A stretch of DNA of 12,503 bases. It comes from Candidatus Cloacimonadota bacterium (GTDB lineage Bacteria; Muiribacteriota; UBA6191; JACPRK01). Below the pieces are notes generated by a model that saw only the letters and a list, made by a program, of their open reading frames with translations, searched no databases and had not been told where the DNA came from. The stretch lies in NCBI GenBank assembly GCA_021772705.1, contig JAJFLN010000391.1, positions 1 to 12,503 on the forward strand, in the 5' to 3' direction. Position 1 is the stretch's first letter. Each line of letters opens with the position of its first letter. Made by a program: the position numbers and the translations under genes. Below are positions 5,292 to 12,503 of this stretch, piece after piece.

Positions 5292-5875
5292 CTACCCCGA
5301 GCCGGCCCAGAGTGACCAGCGCTCCTGCTCAGGAACTCCATGTCTGTCCCGGAGGTGCTCACGAGCCACTGCAGTCGGCCATTCGCAAGGCCCTGGCCGG
5401 CAGAGAATCGAAGAGCCCCGTCGTCGGCGTCGCCCCTGTTGGGTGCGCTCTTCTGCTCTACGAGGCCCTGGACGTGGATTGCGTGGCCGCCCTTCCGGGC
5501 TGGGGCCCTTCCACGGCGGCGGGCATCAAGAAGAGCCGTCCAGATTCACTCGTCTTCGCCTACCAGGGTGGCTGGGACGCCGCCTCGGTCGGCATCGGAG
5601 AGATTCTTCACGCAGCCGGAAGGGGAGATCCAATCACGGTCATCTATAAAGCCCTGGAGGGAGTCGACCACGGCGTGGAGCTCGCAACGCTGGTGACCTC
5701 CGTTGAAGGTTCGGCCTTCGTGGAGGAGATTCATCTCGGCGGAGAAGAGAGCTTGCCGCTGCTTTACAAAGCCCTGGAACAGGCCTTCGACGTGCAAGAC
5801 CGAAGACTGGGATTCGGATTCATTGAGGTACACGGGCCCGATTCGGATCGAAAGGGTGGCGGCCGGAGTGGCTGA
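5279..5875 (+). CDS. 2-oxoacid:ferredoxin oxidoreductase-like protein, beta subunit, with degenerate active site
   Basis: This 198-residue protein is shorter than the usual 250-290. The fold core is clear: VVGVAPVGCALLLYEAL, AAGIKKSRPDSLVFAYQGG, ASVGIGEILHAAGRGDPITVIY, and a C-terminal FIEV strand. In active relatives this subunit binds Mg-thiamine diphosphate through GDGD...NN and a [4Fe-4S] cluster through CPGC plus two more cysteines. Here CPGCGH is CPGGAHE and GDGDLAS is GGWDAAS. The INNAIYGMTGG segment is YKALEGVDHGVE, about 30 residues of the loop after it appear missing, and the last cluster cysteine (SPCPT) is HGPDS. The sequence suggests loss of cofactor binding, so a structural or regulatory role or a new chemistry is possible. 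ATG 5279 overlaps the alpha gene; GTG 5288 is an alternative start. Confidence 0.75.
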   Translation: MDGVTTPSRPRVTSAPAQELHVCPGGAHEPLQSAIRKALAGRESKSPVVGVAPVGCALLLYEALDVDCVAALPGWGPSTAAGIKKSRPDSLVFAYQGGWDAASVGIGEILHAAGRGDPITVIYKALEGVDHGVELATLVTSVEGSAFVEEIHLGGEESLPLLYKALEQAFDVQDRRLGFGFIEVHGPDSDRKGGGRSG

Positions 5876-6550
5876 AGCACCGGGAAACAGCAAGGTAGTA
5901 CCTCCCGTCGACGGCCCCCCGGAGGGGCTCGGACCGGTTCGGGGCAATCACGTCCCCGTCGAGATCGAGAGAATCGTGATCGGCGGGTTGGCAGACCAGG
6001 GGGTCGGTTTCCTGGGACGGGTCATCGCCACGGCAGGAATGGTCCGGCAGCGGAACGTGACCTGGTTGCCTCTCTTCAGCCCCAGCGTCCTGGGAGCATC
6101 GGAACATTGCACCGTGCTGATCTCGAAGGAAGAGATCGGCTCGCCTCTGGCCGGAGTGCCCGATATTGTCCTGGCATTCGACCCGGAGGACTTCGAGTTC
6201 TTCAAGCTCCGGATCAAGGCCGGGGGCCTGATGCTCTATGACAGCGGTGCTGTCGAGGTCCTTCCCGCGGCATTCCGGGACGACATACGCACCATCGGTA
6301 TCCCGGCGGCGAAGTTGGCCGGAGAGCTGGGGGACGTCAGAGTGGCAGGAATGGTGATGCTGGGAGCCTTCGTGGAGAGCTCCCGTCTCCTCGATGGCAA
6401 GGCTGTCCTGGATGCACTCAAACGTCTTCTGTCGAAGAACGATCCCCTTGGGTTGCTGGAATTGGATCGGAAGGCCGTCGACGTCGGTCTCCGATACGTC
6501 CGAGAACGGCAGTACATGTACAACCGGTACGCCTACTCCATCTTCAGCCG

Positions 6551-6554
<4 letters not shown>
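5868..6554 (+). CDS. 2-oxoacid:ferredoxin oxidoreductase-like protein, gamma subunit (divergent)
   Basis: This 228-residue protein resembles the gamma subunit of the family. IERIVIGGLADQGVGFLGRV stands for the usual GFGGQGV glycine loop. NVTWLPLFSPSVLGASEHCTVLISKEEIGSPL matches the typical 'YGPEMRGG-NCTVxIS-EIGSP' segment, and PDIVLAFDPEDFEFFKLRIKAGGLMLYDS follows. The motif changes (GGQG to ADQG, RGGTAN to LGASEH) run parallel to those in alpha and beta. GTG 5868 overlaps the beta stop codon by eight bases; GTG 5856, in frame, is also possible. The first 37 residues or so are Pro/Gly-rich and show no match. The gene ends in ATGA shared with the ABC ATPase, so translation is probably coupled. 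No ferredoxin (delta) subunit is nearby. Confidence 0.75.
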
Positions 6555-7485
<931 letters not shown>

Positions 7486-7486
<1 letters not shown>

Positions 7487-8295
7487 TGTCGCCCTTCCGT
7501 CTGGAGCTGGCCGTTATGGTCCGGTCGAAGGGCACCTGGCTCGCTCTGATCCTGGGCATCGCCGTCCCGGCGCTCTGTCTGCTCTCCCTGGTCGTCTTGA
7601 GAGTCTGGGGGCCCGAGTCGGTCTGGGTCGTTCGTATCGCCTTGCCGACAGCCCTGGTTGTCGGCGCCGTTGCCCAGGCATTGCTGATGCCCCTGTTGCT
7701 GATCTACCTGCTGGGGGACTCCCTGGCGGGGCAGATCGGCGACCGTCGTCTTCGGAGCCTGTTCCTGACTCCCTCGAGCTTTAGATCTCTCTACCTTGGC
7801 AAGCTCGGCGCTGCCTTCACATTCGCCGTCCTGGTAGTCCTCATCGGGGTCGGGCTGCAGGTGGCGACCCATCTGGTGGCCACGACGAACTCTCAACATG
7901 CTGCCGTCCTGGCCCAGGGCTCCTGGTTGGTTGTTCCCCTGCAGGTCGGGGTGTTCCTGGCGGCTCATCTGGCCCTGGTGGCCTATCTGGGTCTTCTGTT
8001 CTCTCTCGTGTCCAGCTTCAAAGCCGGCTTGCTGGCGACGAGCGCCGCCACGGCGGTCCTGGTGATGATCCAGCTCGTGGCGCATCGGGTGACCCAGCTC
8101 GATCTCGAGTGGCTCGGGAGGGCGATGTTCAGTTTCCACTACTTGGAGGCTTACGGCCTGAAGAGGCTCGTGGCGACGTCGACAGGCCGCATTGCCTCGG
8201 AGATGGAAACGCCGACACTAATGGCGTTTCTGGGCTTCGATGTGTTATTGTTCGCCGTTCTCGGCTACCTCGCATTTCGGCGAAGAGCCGTCTGA
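7486..8295 (+). CDS. ABC-2 type transporter permease
   Basis: This 269-residue membrane protein has about six transmembrane helices (near residues 18-40, 50-75, 107-126, 150-172, 181-199 and 244-262). After helix 2 comes GQIGDRRLRSLFLTPSSFRS, the cytoplasmic coupling segment typical of ABC-2 permeases ('GT-LLSTP-SR...'), followed by YLGKL. It pairs with the ATPase just upstream through a TGATG overlap. As there is only one permease gene, the transporter would be a homodimer of permease and of ATPase. A base-poor spacer with a run of eight G (8310-8317) separates it from the HIT gene. Confidence 0.85.
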
Positions 8296-8346
8296 GCGGG
8301 GTACTGGGGGGGGCTCCTCAGAGGCCGGGAACAGACCCGCGAAGTC

Positions 8347-8694
8347 ATGTCTGAAGACTGCCTTTTCTGCCAAATCGTGGCAGGGAAAATCCCTGCCGAC
8401 ACGGTCCTGGAGACGGACCGGATTCTGGCATTCCGGGACATCAACCCCCAGGCGCCTGTCCACGTACTGGTGATACCGAAGAAGCACATCGTCAGTGCCA
8501 TGGAACTGGGAGACGCCGACGGCGAAGATCTGGCGGCCTGTTTCGAGGCAGCCCGAGAGGTAGCCCGGAACGAACGGCTGGATTCCGGCGGATTTCGGCT
8601 CGTGACCAATCACGGCGCCGAGGCGGGTCAGAGCGTGTTTCATCTGCACTTTCACGTTCTCGGAGGCCGAGCCATGGGCTGGCCACCGGGCTAG
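8347..8694 (+). CDS. HIT family protein (HinT-like nucleotide hydrolase)
   Basis: This 115-residue protein has the hallmark histidine triad HLHFHVLGGR (His99, His101 and His103, plus upstream N88-H89). The family cleaves phosphoramidates and adenylated compounds such as AMP-lysine. The N-terminus MSEDCLFCQIVAGKIPA carries the CxxC pair (Cys5, Cys8) that in many HinT proteins binds zinc with two histidines, and DINPQAPVHVLVIPKKHI is the family core. It lies 51 bases after the permease gene and eight bases before tsaB, so it may be co-transcribed with either. The ribosome site is weak. Confidence 0.93.
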   Translation: MSEDCLFCQIVAGKIPADTVLETDRILAFRDINPQAPVHVLVIPKKHIVSAMELGDADGEDLAACFEAAREVARNERLDSGGFRLVTNHGAEAGQSVFHLHFHVLGGRAMGWPPG

Positions 8695-8702
8695 TTCCAG
8701 GG

Positions 8703-9404
8703 ATGATGTCAAACCCGGATCCGGAAGGACTGATCCTGGCACTCCACTCCACCAGTGGAATGAGCGGCGTAGCTCTCATGCGGGGCCAAGCGGTTCTGGA
8801 CGAGGAATACATGGAGGGTGGACGGTCGGCCATACGGCTGACGGAGCCGACTGCCCGCATGCTGGGTCGGGTCCGTCAAGGCAACGCCCAGATTCGCTCC
8901 ATCGCCGTGGCTACCGGCCCAGGGAGCTTCACGGGCATCAAGGTCGGGCTGGCGACGGCCTTCGGTCTGTCCCGAAGCTTGGGAGTGGGCATCACGGGCA
9001 TCTGCTCCCTGGAGGTCCTGGCGGATCAGGCCGATCCGGCCGGGGAGATCGCAGTCATGCTCCCCGCCGGCAGAGGCGACGTCTACCTGGGTGAATACGG
9101 ACCCAGACGAGATGAAGGACGGCCGGTGAACGCTGAGCCTGTCCTGCTGGGGCCTCCGGAGGCCGCCGGGCGGGTCCGGGGCAAGAGTGTCATTCACATT
9201 GGCTGTGAGGAATTGCTAGAAGAGCTGGACGCAGGGGCCGTCCAGGCCGGAGACGTCCGGCAGCTCACGAAGAACCTGGGATGGCTGGCTGCCTTCAAGG
9301 AGCCATCGGCTCCCGACCAGGTCCCGGCTCCGTTGTACCTGAGACGGACCTGGGCCGAGGAGAACCGGAGGCAGGCAGCCACTGGTGGAGGAAAACAAGG
9401 ATGA
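8703..9404 (+). CDS. tsaB: tRNA threonylcarbamoyladenosine biosynthesis protein TsaB
   Basis: This 233-residue protein is the TsaB partner of TsaD/TsaE in making t6A37 on tRNAs that read ANN codons. The ASKHA-fold start is LILALHSTSGMSGVALM; the usual Asp of ALDTS is His15, which is tolerable because TsaB is a scaffold rather than the catalyst. The strongest motif is VATGPGSFTGIKVGLATAFG (residues 69-88), diagnostic of TsaB. The usual HSE after strand 3 is RSAIR here. Two ATG codons stand in a row (8703 and 8706). The gene overlaps the next by four bases (ATGA). Confidence 0.9.
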   Translation: MMSNPDPEGLILALHSTSGMSGVALMRGQAVLDEEYMEGGRSAIRLTEPTARMLGRVRQGNAQIRSIAVATGPGSFTGIKVGLATAFGLSRSLGVGITGICSLEVLADQADPAGEIAVMLPAGRGDVYLGEYGPRRDEGRPVNAEPVLLGPPEAAGRVRGKSVIHIGCEELLEELDAGAVQAGDVRQLTKNLGWLAAFKEPSAPDQVPAPLYLRRTWAEENRRQAATGGGKQG

Positions 9405-9634
9405 AGAGATTTGTGACCAACGAGGACTTGCGGATTGCCCGGCTCCGTCATCTCAAGGAGCTGCGCCTCCTGGAGAAGATGACAGACGGGGAGTTTCAGG
9501 TGTTCAAGAAGAACTTCAGTCTGGGTCTGGTCGATCCCGATATCTCCCGCATCCGGGCCATGGGTCTCTTGCGGGCCATGCTCGAGACGAACATGCAGCT
9601 TCAAGACCGCCCAGAATCCAGTGTAGAAGCTTGA
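9401..9634 (+). CDS. Small cytosolic protein of unknown function, coupled to tsaB
   Basis: A 77-residue, charged, mostly helical protein with no signal peptide or membrane segment. ATG 9401 overlaps the tsaB stop codon (ATGA). A good GGAGG (9387-9391, nine bases upstream) lies inside tsaB. Sequence features are TNEDLRIARLRHLKELRLLE, a DGEFQVFKKNF segment and IRAMGLLRAMLETNMQL. I do not recognise the family. The ribosome site and overlap support real translation. The stop TGA (9632-9634) overlaps the -35 box of the tRNA promoter. Confidence 0.7.
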   Translation: MKRFVTNEDLRIARLRHLKELRLLEKMTDGEFQVFKKNFSLGLVDPDISRIRAMGLLRAMLETNMQLQDRPESSVEA

Positions 9635-9659
9635 TCACGCCGACGAGGCGTGGTAACGT
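9631..9659 (+). promoter_or_regulatory. Probable promoter of tRNA-Gly
   Basis: TTGATC (9631-9636), a 17-base spacer, then TAACGT (9654-9659), placing the start about 20 bases before the tRNA. The spacer contains a perfect dyad, CACGCC-GACGA-GGCGTG (9636-9652). The dyad could be an operator or the hairpin of a weak terminator for the upstream gene. The -10 box is only moderate. Confidence 0.4.
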
Positions 9660-9686
9660 CTTGTCGGCTCTGAAGAGGTCAAACTA

Positions 9687-9762
9687 GCGGGAATAGCTCA
9701 GCTGGTAGAGCGCCAGCTTCCCAAGCTGGATGTCGCGGGTTCGAATCCCGTTTCCCGCTCCA
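9687..9762 (+). tRNA. tRNA-Gly, anticodon CCC
   Basis: A complete 76-base cloverleaf. The acceptor stem is GCGGGAA/TTCCCGC, with discriminator T and encoded CCA at 9760-9762. The D arm is AGCTCAGCTGGTAGAGC. The anticodon arm is CCAGC/GCTGG with loop TTCCCAA, giving anticodon CCC, which reads GGG. The T arm has loop TTCGAAT. The acceptor stem and U73 are usual for bacterial tRNA-Gly. Confidence 0.96.
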
Positions 9763-9820
9763 GTTTCCCGGCGCAGCTCGTCCTGATGCCCGGACCGGGG
9801 GCCTGAAAAGCAACGTCCCC

Positions 9821-10576
9821 ATGACTGGCAGCGAAACCTACAAGCCCGGAGGCGACGGAGAGATCCAGGATCCTCGGGAGGCGCTCCTTCGGAAGCGCGT
9901 GAAGATGGGCCTGGCCATCTGCGCCCTCGTCTTGCTACTGGTCCCACTGGTTCTCGGTGGCCTGGCTTACGCGTTCTGGGGGGACGTGGATCGGGCCATT
10001 CAGGACGGCACCCGGCGGCCAGAGACCATCGAACAGGCCGAGCTCGACAGCAGGGAATTGAGGAAGCTGGAGCTGAAGTTGAAGGCTGTCGGCGCTGCCC
10101 TGGAGCCGGAACCTTTCGTGACCTTCTCGGTCAAGGAATTGAGCAGCCAGATCACGCTGCTCATGTCCACCGGCGCCATGCCCCCCTCACTCCGGTCCTT
10201 ACAGATCGCCGTTGAAGAGCCCTATCTGAAAGCGACTACGGCATGGGAGGGGCAGGACCTGGCAAACCTGCTCGCCAGCTGGGGCTTCGACCCTGCCTCC
10301 TCCATCTACGGTCCGGTTCTGCAGTACATGGCTGGCCTGGAGTACTTCCAGTTCCATACCTGGATCAATCCTCGCGTCGAGGCAGGGCAGCTGACCTGGG
10401 ACATCGTCTCGTCCCGGGTCAATGACTATCCCCTTCCAGCCGACATCGCTCGCTGGATGCAATCCCGGATGTTCGGTCCCAGACCACTCCTGAAGCCCGA
10501 AATCTCCGGCCGGCCTCTTCAGGAGGCCCGGGTGAAGAGCAAGGGATTGTATCTGAAGTGGTTACCCCACGAGTGA
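9821..10576 (+). CDS. Single-pass membrane-anchored protein of unknown function
   Basis: This 251-residue protein has a short charged cytoplasmic tail (about 29 residues) and one transmembrane helix (about 30-53, LAICALVLLLVPLVLGGLAY). A soluble domain of about 195 residues follows, probably outside the inner membrane. A charged helix (ELDSRELRKLELKLKAVGAA) leads into the mixed domain, which contains FVTFSVKELSSQITLLMS, VLQYMAGLEYFQFHTWINP and WMQSRMFGPRPLL. I know no family for it. No ribosome site precedes ATG 9821; another in-frame ATG at 9905 would start just before the helix. It lies 58 bases after the tRNA and 19 bases before the DedA gene, so co-transcription with DedA is likely. Confidence 0.65.
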   Translation: MTGSETYKPGGDGEIQDPREALLRKRVKMGLAICALVLLLVPLVLGGLAYAFWGDVDRAIQDGTRRPETIEQAELDSRELRKLELKLKAVGAALEPEPFVTFSVKELSSQITLLMSTGAMPPSLRSLQIAVEEPYLKATTAWEGQDLANLLASWGFDPASSIYGPVLQYMAGLEYFQFHTWINPRVEAGQLTWDIVSSRVNDYPLPADIARWMQSRMFGPRPLLKPEISGRPLQEARVKSKGLYLKWLPHE

Positions 10577-10595
10577 GGGTCTCGGGAAGGGCCGA

Positions 10596-11228
10596 GTGAG
10601 CCAGGTTGTTGAACAGCTGATCCTCTGGCTTGGGAGCTTTTCCTACTGGGGAGTGGGGGGGCTGCTGTTGCTCTGCGGCGTCGGCATTCCCATGCCCGAG
10701 GAGCCCATCCTCATCACGGCGGGCTACATGGTCCACCTGGGCCTGATCGAACTGTGGCCCACGATTGTGATCTGCATGTTGGCCATCGTTGGCGGCGATG
10801 CCATCGCCTTCGGCGTGGGCCGGACATTCGGCAGGGAGAAGGCGTTTCTCGGCATGGTGAAGCGGGTCATGTCTCTGAGGCATCTGGTCCGTGCCCGGAG
10901 GTTCCTCAGGAACCACGGCAACCGGACCATCTTCCTCGTCCGGTTTCTGCCGGGCCTGCGGATGCCCACCTACTTCATGTCCGGAACCCTGGGCGTTCCT
11001 TTTAGGGCCTTCCTCTTTTACGACACCCTGGCGGCCCTCATCTCGGCGCCTGTCTCGGTCCTGGCGGCCTGGTACTTCGGGGCCAATATCCACGCGGCTC
11101 TCCAGTTCACCGGAGGATTTCACCGGTACCTGCTGGCAGGCGTCCTGCTCGTCATCGCAGTTTGGGGTTTCAAGACCTGGCAGGAGCGTTACATTCGCCG
11201 GGCATCCCTCATTGCTGGCGGGGGGTGA
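10596..11228 (+). CDS. DedA family membrane protein
   Basis: This 210-residue integral membrane protein has DedA (SNARE-associated/VTT) motifs. These are CGVGIPMPEEPILITAG (residues 27-43, with the paired acidic residues Glu35-Glu36), GGDAIAFGVGRTFG with Asp68, and TIFLVRFLPGLRMPTYFMSG (111-130), with the functional arginines of the F-x-RF-PG-R motif. Family members are known to move lipid carriers such as undecaprenyl phosphate or phosphatidylethanolamine between leaflets and to affect envelope stress. GTG 10596 is preceded by GGGAAGGG; no other start fits better. It converges on rsmE with 38 bases between the stop codons. Confidence 0.88.
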   Translation: MSQVVEQLILWLGSFSYWGVGGLLLLCGVGIPMPEEPILITAGYMVHLGLIELWPTIVICMLAIVGGDAIAFGVGRTFGREKAFLGMVKRVMSLRHLVRARRFLRNHGNRTIFLVRFLPGLRMPTYFMSGTLGVPFRAFLFYDTLAALISAPVSVLAAWYFGANIHAALQFTGGFHRYLLAGVLLVIAVWGFKTWQERYIRRASLIAGGG

Positions 11229-11266
11229 GCCCCGCGTTCAGGCGGCAGCGCAGCATCGGACCGGGG

Positions 11267-11992
11267 TCACAGGCGCCGGGCCTTCGAGAGCAGGATCGTC
11301 GCCGAGACGATGGCAGCAGTCTCGGCTCGAAGGATATTACCGTCTAGGCCGGCCAGTTCGACGCCAGCCTCTCGGGCAGCATTGACTTCATCGGGGGTGA
11401 AACCGCCCTCCGGGCCGATGAGGCAGGCCCGAGGATCCCGGGATCCTAGCTCCCACCGGCTCAGTCGAGGCAGGTTGGCGTCCGGCTCCAGGAGGAAGGT
11501 CTGGACCGAACGGCCTTTCAAGTCGGCCGTCAGCTCCGAAGGAGTGATCGGAGGCTCGATATCTGGAACACGATGGCGGCCGCTCTGCTGGCAAGCGGCC
11601 TCGGCAATCGCCGTCAACCTCGATGCGGAGGTTCCCTGGGGAATCCGGACGGACCGTTCGGCCCGGAGCAGATGAATCCTGTCGACACCCAGTTCGGTCA
11701 GTTTCTGGATGGCCCAGGCGATTCGCTCGGCCTTCAGCGCCGACAGTCCGATTTCCACCAAAGGGGTCGCAGGCGGGGGAATGCTGCGGCTGCCGAAGAG
11801 GGCTGCGCCCGTGAGGCCTCGTTTACCGGCTTCCAGAATGGCCCGGAAGACACGTCCGCCGCCCCGAGGGACCACGTCGATCTCGGCTCCCGCCGGCAGC
11901 CGGAGGACCCGGCCTAGGTAGTGAACCTGATCTGCGGCGAGGGTCAGATGGTTCCGGGCGATCTGATCGGGATCGACGAATAGGAATCGCAA
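11267..11992 (-). CDS. rsmE: 16S rRNA (uracil1498-N3)-methyltransferase
   Basis: This 241-residue SPOUT-fold methyltransferase uses S-adenosylmethionine to methylate U1498 in helix 44 of 16S rRNA. The N-terminal PUA-like domain begins FLFVDPDQIARNHLTLAADQVHYLGRVLRL. The catalytic knot has KAERIAWAIQKLTELGVDRI, RSVR, AEAACQQSGR (130-139), LIGPEGGFTPDE (191-202) and LRAETA (221-226). The start is TTG at 11992-11990, only three bases after the rsfS stop codon, so translation is probably coupled. Start and length fit the family (about 240 residues). Confidence 0.95.
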   Translation of the reverse strand: MRFLFVDPDQIARNHLTLAADQVHYLGRVLRLPAGAEIDVVPRGGGRVFRAILEAGKRGLTGAALFGSRSIPPPATPLVEIGLSALKAERIAWAIQKLTELGVDRIHLLRAERSVRIPQGTSASRLTAIAEAACQQSGRHRVPDIEPPITPSELTADLKGRSVQTFLLEPDANLPRLSRWELGSRDPRACLIGPEGGFTPDEVNAAREAGVELAGLDGNILRAETAAIVSATILLSKARRL

Positions 11993-11995
11993 GGT

Positions 11996-12484
11996 CTACT
12001 GTCGCTCGGCACGGCGTTTCTTCAGCTCTGCCGTGGCGCCCGGTCCGGTCTTCCCGCCGGGTTTGAGCCGCTGAATGATGGGATCTTCCTCGGCGATGTT
12101 GGCCTGCTTCCGCGCCTCTCCCCAGATCTCCTCGAGCTTGTAGAAGTCACGAGTTTCAGGAAGGAAGACGTGGACCACGCAGTCGCCATAGTCGAGGATC
12201 TTCCACGATGGGTTGTCGTGCCCCTCCATCCTTCCCAGCTGCCAGCCTCGTCCCTTGCACTTGAGGTAGACCTCATCGGCGATGGAGGACGTGTGGGTGT
12301 TGGAGGAGCCGGAGCAGATGATGAAGTAGTCTGTGATCACCGTCTTGCCCGACACATGGTAGACCTCGACGTCCATGGCCTTCATGTCGTCCAGGACCTG
12401 CAGTATTAGCTGAACCTGTTCCGGGTACTCGCCCGGCGTCTCTGCCGATTCTTCGTCACCCATTGTCTCGTTCTCCTGGTTCAT
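11996..12484 (-). CDS. rsfS: Ribosomal silencing factor RsfS
   Basis: RsfS binds ribosomal protein uL14 and blocks subunit joining in starved cells. The core is intact: DDMKAMDVEVYHVSGKTVIT, DYFIICSGSSNTHTSSIADEV, GRMEGHDNPSWKILDYGDCV and FLPETRDFYKLEEIW. The protein is about 162 residues against the usual 105-120. The extra length is an acidic N-terminus (NQENETMGDEESAETPGEYP) and a basic C-terminus (RLKPGGKTGPGATAELKKRR). I chose ATG 12484; GGAGG lies 13 bases upstream. An in-frame TTG at 12496 sits only one base from that GGAGG and is less likely. The gene precedes rsmE by three bases. Confidence 0.93.
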   Translation of the reverse strand: MNQENETMGDEESAETPGEYPEQVQLILQVLDDMKAMDVEVYHVSGKTVITDYFIICSGSSNTHTSSIADEVYLKCKGRGWQLGRMEGHDNPSWKILDYGDCVVHVFLPETRDFYKLEEIWGEARKQANIAEEDPIIQRLKPGGKTGPGATAELKKRRAERQ

Positions 12485-12503
12485 CTCCGCACTCAATCCT
12501 CCA

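Noticed and set aside
8310..8317. Run of eight G between the permease and HIT genes
   Set aside because: It could be a slippage site, but it lies outside coding sequence, and nothing suggests phase variation of a promoter.
10419..11123. Long minus-strand frame opposite the DedA gene
   Set aside because: Antisense shadow of a recognised membrane protein gene, with no start signals.
11432..11447. Perfect 16-bp palindrome AGGATCCCGGGATCCT
   Set aside because: It lies inside rsmE coding sequence, and a palindrome of this length is not unlikely by chance in 12.5 kb.

Overview
The window comes from a GC-rich (roughly 60-65 percent by eye) bacterium. It has type IV pilin-like secretion, a sigma-54-type promoter, the selenocysteine pathway (a selenophosphate synthase that itself appears to carry Sec) and 2-oxoacid:ferredoxin oxidoreductase-type genes. 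This suits an anaerobic or facultative Gram-negative-type lineage, such as the Acidobacteriota/Desulfobacterota neighbourhood or a candidate phylum. Nothing here fixes the taxonomy.

Layout. Positions 1-673 hold the 3' end of a large YfhO-like membrane protein. A 484-base control region follows (sigma-54 -24/-12 promoter, two phased 26-bp upstream repeats, a dyad) and leads to a prepilin-like gene (1158-1982). Positions 1983-2488 are non-coding: a composite inverted palindrome of four hairpins, then copy A of a short dispersed repeat. Next comes selD (2489-3541), whose 19th codon is an in-frame UGA followed by a SECIS-like hairpin. A convergent minus-strand gene (3606-3812) encodes a small secreted Cys-containing peptide and has its own promoter. 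Copies B, C and D of the dispersed repeat surround it.

From 4242 to 8295 five genes are translationally coupled: alpha, beta and gamma subunits of a very divergent 2-oxoacid oxidoreductase, then the ATPase and permease of an ABC-2 transporter. The oxidoreductase appears to have lost its thiamine-diphosphate loop and two cluster cysteines. An HIT-family protein, tsaB and a 77-residue unknown protein follow. Then come tRNA-Gly(CCC), a single-pass membrane protein of unknown function and a DedA protein. On the minus strand, rsfS and rsmE read back toward the DedA gene.

How the genes work together. selD supplies selenophosphate and may be self-regulating through its own Sec codon. The oxidoreductase-like trio and the ABC pair look like one transcription unit started from an extended -10 promoter only a few bases before the first ATG. 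tsaB, the tRNA, rsmE and rsfS are translation and tRNA/rRNA maintenance genes. The most notable points are the Sec-containing SelD that is easily miscalled as a truncated ORF, the pseudoenzyme-like oxidoreductase, the sigma-54 control region of the pilin gene, and the unexplained repeats clustered around selD.
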